Shown: positions 5,755 to 9,650 of the stretch, piece after piece
Layout: every line of letters begins with the position of its first letter
Numbering within the stretch: the stretch's first letter is position 1
Assembly (NCBI GenBank): GCA_964575975.1
Contig: CAZNTU010000215.1
Coordinates: 1-9,650, forward strand
DNA length: 9,650 nt
Direction of reading: 5' to 3'
Origin: G963674505 sp964575975
Lineage (GTDB): Bacteria; Desulfobacterota; Desulfobacteria; Desulfobacterales; SKZT01
Made by a program: the position numbers and the translations under genes
The notes under the pieces: generated by a model
The model's input: only the letters and a program-made list of their open reading frames with translations
Told to the model about the DNA's origin: nothing
Database searches by the model: none

Positions 5755-6952
5755 CCATCCGGCGCCCGTGCAAACCAAGTTCTGGACCCCCGGCGTGATC
5801 GTGCTGTCATTCCTGATGGCGGCCGGGGCCGTCGCCGTGGTCGCCCGGTTCGTCGGCGGGATCGGCTATGTCTCCAACCTGAGCACCGCGAGACCTTGGG
5901 GAATCTGGATCGGCATAGACGTGGCCTCGGGCGTGGCGCTCGCGGCGGGCGGGTTCACGACGGCCTTTCTGGCGCACGTCATGGGACGCCACTACTACGA
6001 ACCGGTTGTGCGCCCCGCGCTCTTGACCGCCATGCTGGGGTACACGTTCGTGGTCCTAGGACTTCTGATCGATATCGGAAGGTCCTGGGCGATCTGGAAG
6101 CCCATGATCTACTGGAACCCCAATTCGGTCCTGTTCGAAGTGGCCATGTGCGTGATGTTCTACCTGAACGTCCTTTACCTCGAGTTTTTGCCCGTGGTGG
6201 TGGAGCGGTTCAAGGGAAGGGTGCGCATGCCGGGGCCGCTGTCCTTTTTGAACGGTCCGGTCGAGGGCTTGTTGAAGCTCGCCGACCTGGTATTCCCGAA
6301 AATCATGTGGGTTTTCATCGTCGCGGGCGTGGTGCTGTCGTGCATGCACCAGTCGAGCCTGGGATCGCTGATGCTGATCGCCCCGACGAAGCTTCATCCC
6401 CTGTGGTACACGCCGGTATTGCCTCTGTTGTTTCTCGTTTCCGCCATCGCGGTGGGATATCCCATGGTGGTGTTCGAGGCGACCGTCGCGACCACGAGCC
6501 TGAAACTGGATTCGGAAATGAAGATACTCGCGCCGCTTTCCCGGATTACGGTGTTCGTCCTGGGACTTTACCTGGCGTTGAAACTGGGCGACATGGTCGT
6601 TCGGGGAACGTACGTCTATCTTCTGGACGGCACGGCCGTCTCCAATTCGTTCTTGGCGGAGGTGCTTTTCGGGGTCGTGGTCCCGTGGATCATGCTTCTT
6701 TCGCCGAAAGTCAGGCGGTCGCGGCCCATGCTGCTGACCGCGTGTTCGATGGTCGTGGGCGGCGTGCTGCTGAACCGGATCAACGTGTTCGTGGTGGGGT
6801 ACCGTCCCCCCGTGAGCGATTCGCGCTATTTTCCGTCCATCGGAGAAATACTGATCACCGTCGGGCTGATTTCGGCCCTGATTTTCCTGTATCGATTTCT
6901 GGTAACCTGTTTGCCGGTCCTCAACGCGCCGAAAAAGGAGGTGAGCGCATGA
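5747..6952 (+). CDS. NrfD/HybB-family integral membrane quinone-interacting subunit
   Basis: A 401-residue polytopic protein with about ten hydrophobic segments (roughly 14-34, 52-78, 90-110, 128-152, 185-205, 217-240, 265-285, 303-320, 327-345 and 366-388). HybB-type signatures are visible: ARPWGIWIGIDVASGVALAAG, HYYEPVVRPALLTAMLGY, DIGRSWAIW and WNPNSVLFEVAMCVMFY. Family members lack haem and exchange electrons between quinones and a partner ferredoxin; some are proposed to move protons. GGAGGT lies just upstream of ATG 5747, inside the end of the ferredoxin gene, and the 3' end overlaps the cytochrome start as ATGA, so the three subunits are likely made in balance as one complex. Confidence 0.94.
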   Translation: MSSHPAPVQTKFWTPGVIVLSFLMAAGAVAVVARFVGGIGYVSNLSTARPWGIWIGIDVASGVALAAGGFTTAFLAHVMGRHYYEPVVRPALLTAMLGYTFVVLGLLIDIGRSWAIWKPMIYWNPNSVLFEVAMCVMFYLNVLYLEFLPVVVERFKGRVRMPGPLSFLNGPVEGLLKLADLVFPKIMWVFIVAGVVLSCMHQSSLGSLMLIAPTKLHPLWYTPVLPLLFLVSAIAVGYPMVVFEATVATTSLKLDSEMKILAPLSRITVFVLGLYLALKLGDMVVRGTYVYLLDGTAVSNSFLAEVLFGVVVPWIMLLSPKVRRSRPMLLTACSMVVGGVLLNRINVFVVGYRPPVSDSRYFPSIGEILITVGLISALIFLYRFLVTCLPVLNAPKKEVSA

Positions 6953-9054
6953 TTCGCAAGGGATTGGGCGTCGTGCCCGTTATGGTATTCTTCGCGGCGG
7001 TCGCGGCCTTGAACTTCGGCTTTTCGCCTTTTTCGGGTTTCGGGACGGCCTTGGCGTCGGAAAGCGCGGAGGCGGAAAAAAACGGAAGTCCAAAGCCGGA
7101 ATGGTTCGCGCCGGATCAATTGGAAGCGCGGAAGCGTTCCGCGGAAACCGTCGAATTCGTCGGGGAGGTCCTGCAGGAGTGCAAGCTTTGCAGGCAGCAA
7201 CGTCTGAGGGACCAGGGACTGGGGGTCAAGGACCAGACGCACAGCTATTGTCTGCTGGACAGTACGATTATTAAAAGGACGGAGGACCGGTACGGACCCG
7301 TCCGTTTCATGCATGCAAAGCACGCCGCCCTGACAAAGGACTGCGCGCTGTGCCACCATTTCCGTCCCTTGGACGAGCAGGCGGCGGAGACGGTCCGTTG
7401 CTCGGCCTGCCACCAGGAGTCCTTCGGGAAGGACCATCCGGAACGGCTGGGGCTCAAGGCGGCTTACCACCAGCAATGCATGGGGTGCCACAAGGAAATG
7501 GACAAGGGTCCCGTGGATTGCGCCGGCTGCCATACCAAGAACACCCCGGACCATACGGAGCTGGTGAAGCTTCCGGAAAACCCGGAACCGTCCCAGGTTA
7601 CGGCCGAGTGCATCCGCTGCCACGCCGCCGCCGCCGAGGACATGCTCGCGTCGGCCCACTGGCTTTGGAAAGGTCCGTCTCCCTATACGTTGAACCATCG
7701 AAAGGCCGTTCGGCACGGCAAGGCGACGACGGCCATCAACAGTTTCTGAGTGAGCATCGTCAGCAACGAGGCTCGTTGCACAAGCTGCCACGCGGGATAC
7801 GGCTGGAAGGACTCCTCCTTCGATTTCACGGACAAAACCAAGATCGACTGCCTGGTCTGCCACGACAGGACCGGAACGTACAAGAAGACGCCCACCGGGG
7901 CCGGCATGCCGGACCCGGAGGTGGACTTGGTCAAGGTCGCCAAGAGCGTGGGGAGCACCAGCCGCAAGACCTGCGGCGACTGCCACTTCAACGGCGGCGG
8001 AGGCGAGGCCGTGAAGCACGCCGACTTGTCCCGGCAATTGCTCCAACCCGAGCGGAGCTGCGACATCCACATGGGCGGATACGATTTCCAATGCTCGGAA
8101 TGCCACCGCACGAGAAACCACAAGATCGCGGGGCGAAGCACGTCAGTGCCGGTCGCGGAGGGGGACATTTCGTGCCAGGGCTGCCATACGGCCAAGCCCC
8201 ACTACGGGGACGACCTTCTGGACCACCACTTGAACAAGCACGGCGAGAATATCGCCTGCACCACCTGCCACGCGCCGGTCTACGCCAAGTGCAAGCCCAC
8301 CAAGACGTCATGGGACTGGTCCAAGGCCGGGGACAAGAAGCGCGAAGTCGGGAAGGACAAGTACGGCATGGAGGACTACTCCTGGCAAAAAGGCGAGTTC
8401 GTGTGGAAGGAGTCGGCCAAGCCGGTGTACAAATGGTACGGCGGATTCATGGAGCGGGTGCTCGTGGGCGACAAGATCGACATCGACGCCGACGTGGTGG
8501 ATATTACAAAGCCGGTGGGTTCGATCAACGATCCCAACTCCAAGATCTCCCCGTTCAAGATCATGGGCGGAGTCCAGCCGGTGGACGGAAAGCACGAATA
8601 CCTGCTGATTCCGCACCTGTTTCCGAAGGACAAGGAGGACAAGACGGCCTACTGGAAAAACCTGGATTGGCAGAAGTCCTTTTCGGCCGGCATGAAGGAG
8701 GCGGGCCTGCCCTACAGCGGAGAGTACAAGTGGATTAAAACCCGCATGCACTGGGGGGTCGAGCACGAGGTCATGCCTGCGGAGATGGCGCTGTCGTGCG
8801 TGCAGTGCCACGACTCGCTCAAGGGCGAGCGCACCTGCAACCGATGCCACCAGGACAGCCGAGACGTCGATTTCAAGCAAATAGCCCATAAAGGCACCGA
8901 TTTCAGCTACATGGCCTCCAAGGGAAGAGACGTGAGCGACCTGATCGGGACCACGGACTACATCGATTTCAAGGCTTTAGGGTACAAGGGCGATCCCATC
9001 GTCTACGGAGGGCGCTTCAAGAAGCTTCCGATGGGGTACAAGGCGGAAAACTGA
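6949..9054 (+). CDS. Selenocysteine-containing OTR-family multihaem cytochrome c (in-frame TGA at 7747-7749)
   Basis: Read through the TGA as Sec267, this is a 701-residue exported cytochrome. A signal peptide (about 1-37, cleavage after ALA) is followed by a CKLCR pair (78-82), a tetrahaem cytochrome c3-like part (CXXCH starting at 132, 151, 177, 191), then the octahaem tetrathionate reductase-like part (CXXCH starting at 221, 277, 301, 342, 382, 409, 437, 617, 630). Total: 13 CXXCH. OTR enzymes reduce tetrathionate, nitrite or hydroxylamine in vitro at a lysine-ligated haem. Here the TGA falls in AINSF-X-VSIVSNEARC, the place of the family's active-site Cys, and Lys356 in EAVKHADL is the expected haem-ligand lysine. 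AAGGAGG precedes ATG 6949. Splitting at GTG 7750 would give a cytochrome half with neither signal peptide nor ribosome-binding site. A nonsense mutation is the main alternative, but the hairpin at 7763-7779 favours Sec. Confidence 0.88.
7763..7779 (+). promoter_or_regulatory. Candidate bacterial SECIS hairpin
   Basis: GCAACGAG-G-CTCGTTGC is a perfect 8-bp inverted repeat around one base. A realistic fold has a 6-bp stem GCAACG/CGUUGC closed by an AGGCU loop. It begins 13 nt after the TGA, and the loop G lies 21 nt after it. Bacterial SECIS elements need a short stem-loop with G in the first two loop positions, roughly 16-37 nt from UGA; the loop also resembles the AGGUCU loop of E. coli fdhF. 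AGC (7753-7755) and GCU (7784-7786) could form a lower stem across an internal loop. SelB binding is inferred. Confidence 0.75.
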
Positions 9055-9083
9055 TCCCGCCTGGCAAACTCGACAATTCGAAC

Positions 9084-9113
9084 ACGGTCGGCGATTAACT
9101 CGCCGGCCGTTTT
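9084..9113 (+). terminator. Rho-independent terminator of the respiratory operon
   Basis: ACGGTCGGCGA (9084-9094) pairs with TCGCCGGCCGT (9100-9110) through 11 pairs, one of them a T.G wobble, with a TTAAC loop and TTTT directly after. It lies 30 nt past the cytochrome stop. Confidence 0.88.
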
Positions 9114-9146
9114 GCGTTCATATGAGCGTGGGGCATAAGCGCTAAC

Positions 9147-9650
9147 TTAAACGTTACCATTGACTATTAACCATTGACCATTGACTATTAACCATTGACT
9201 ATTGACTATTAACCATTGACTATTGGTCGCCTCTTTCCATTCGGATACGTTTCGTTTCTCGGTGTCGAAACCGATCCCCAGCCATACGATTTTTTTGCCG
9301 CTCCCCTTGAATCGATGTTCGTAGCTCTTTTCCCGGATTTGTCGCATGGCGGCGTCGGCGCTTTGGTCGCACTTGAATTCGATCAGGAACACCTTGTCCG
9401 GGAATTCGACGACCATGTCGATTCTTCCTTTGCATGTCAGAACTTCGCAGGAGGCTTTCGCGCCGGACGCCGCGAGGATCAGGTAAAAGACGGTGTGAAA
9501 ATAGGCTTCGTCCCGTTTCGTTTCCAGGCTGTAGGGAATGGAGGCGAAAATGGCGGACACGGCTTCGAAAAACCGTTCGTAGTCTTGGTTTTGCAGAAAA
9601 TCGGCCAGGCGGACGTGTAGCGTCTTGTCCCGCAGTCCCTCCGTATGGGA
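9147..9650 (-). CDS. PD-(D/E)XK nuclease domain protein, 5' end outside window
   Basis: The frame is open to the window edge at 9650, so only the C-terminal 167 residues are seen. The catalytic pattern is RIDMVVEFPDKVFLIEFK: an Asp, then ExK, as in PD-(D/E)XK nucleases of the type fused to an AAA-ATPase-like domain (DUF1703 group). Upstream residues VRLADFLQNQDYERFFEAV and AIFASIPYSLETKRDEAYFH, and downstream KKIVWLGIGFD and EWKEA, fit the same family. The normal C-terminus should lie near EWKEA; here the frame continues into the heptamer array, adding three 7-residue units of (N-S/G-Q-W-L-I-V) before TAA at 9147. Members are abundant, often many per genome, and of unproven function. It converges on the respiratory operon and is unrelated to it by function. 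Confidence 0.82.
   Translation of the reverse strand, partial: SHTEGLRDKTLHVRLADFLQNQDYERFFEAVSAIFASIPYSLETKRDEAYFHTVFYLILAASGAKASCEVLTCKGRIDMVVEFPDKVFLIEFKCDQSADAAMRQIREKSYEHRFKGSGKKIVWLGIGFDTEKRNVSEWKEATNSQWLIVNSQWLIVNGQWLIVNGNV
9157..9226. repeat. Ten tandem heptamers, CYATTRA type
   Basis: Ten adjacent 7-bp units: CCATTGA, CTATTAA and CTATTGA variants, ending in CTATTGG, without a single phase slip over 70 bp. Such short tandemly repeated heptamers are known from cyanobacteria and other phyla. Because 7 is not a multiple of 3, three units make one 21-bp period, which gives the 7-residue repeat at the end of the overlapping minus-strand protein. Confidence 0.93.

Noticed and set aside
5896..6948. 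Extension of the cytochrome frame upstream to 5896
   Set aside because: This part is out-of-frame reading of the NrfD/HybB gene; the signal peptide and AAGGAGG place the start at 6949.
6826..8121. Minus-strand open frame of 431 codons opposite the cytochrome
   Set aside because: A shadow of the CXXCH-rich gene; no domain is recognisable and it runs opposite a well-supported CDS.
7750..9054. Separate gene starting at GTG 7750
   Set aside because: No ribosome-binding site, no signal peptide for a periplasmic cytochrome, and the sequence is the uninterrupted continuation of the upstream frame.
9157..9226. CRISPR array
   Set aside because: The units are 7 bp, directly adjacent and without spacers.

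Overview
The window looks like part of the chromosome of an anaerobic, respiring Gram-negative bacterium, most plausibly Desulfobacterota-like. The grounds are an exported multihaem cytochrome, an NrfD/HybB-type membrane module, a sigma-54 activator with a cysteine-rich PAS domain, and an apparent selenocysteine codon. No taxonomic marker gene is present, so this placement is an inference. The left part is accessory DNA on the minus strand. The centre and right hold a GC-rich respiratory operon on the plus strand. A truncated nuclease gene closes the window.

Layout. 103-947 (minus): a decayed two-gene module, a small DNA-binding-like gene followed by an HNH endonuclease gene, both broken by frameshifts and the HNH also by a nonsense codon. 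1161-1785 (minus): a TumE/TumA-type toxin-antitoxin pair with a near-ideal sigma-70 promoter and an overlapping dyad. 1969-4111 (minus): a nucleotidyltransferase-like gene, a 67-residue partner and a PAS-AAA+-Fis sigma-54 activator, joined by ATGA overlaps. 4112-4572: intergenic region with a 143-bp imperfect palindrome and a good -24/-12 promoter pointing right. 4573-9054 (plus): a four-gene operon of TusA-like protein, four-cluster ferredoxin, NrfD/HybB membrane subunit and octahaem tetrathionate reductase (OTR)-family cytochrome, closed by a terminator at 9084-9113. 9147-9650 (minus): a PD-(D/E)XK nuclease-type gene cut by the window edge, whose 3' end runs through ten tandem heptamers.

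Main discovery. The cytochrome gene is interrupted in frame by TGA at 7747-7749, but the same frame continues for 435 codons of conserved multihaem sequence with no credible new start. By position, the TGA replaces the conserved active-site cysteine of the OTR family (Asn-Ser-Phe-X context; the haem-ligand lysine lies exactly 89 residues downstream, as between Cys64 and Lys153 in Shewanella numbering as I remember it). A hairpin starting 13 nt after the TGA has an AGGCU apical loop with G about 21 nt from the stop, which fits the bacterial SECIS pattern. I therefore read it as a 701-residue, 13-CXXCH selenocysteine cytochrome rather than two ORFs or a pseudogene.

How the genes may work together. 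The ferredoxin and NrfD subunits would move electrons between the quinone pool and the exported cytochrome, whose predicted Sec-bearing haem site would reduce a sulfur, nitrogen or other oxyanion substrate. The TusA-like gene hints at sulfur chemistry. The nearby sigma-54 activator is the obvious candidate regulator of the -24/-12 promoter.
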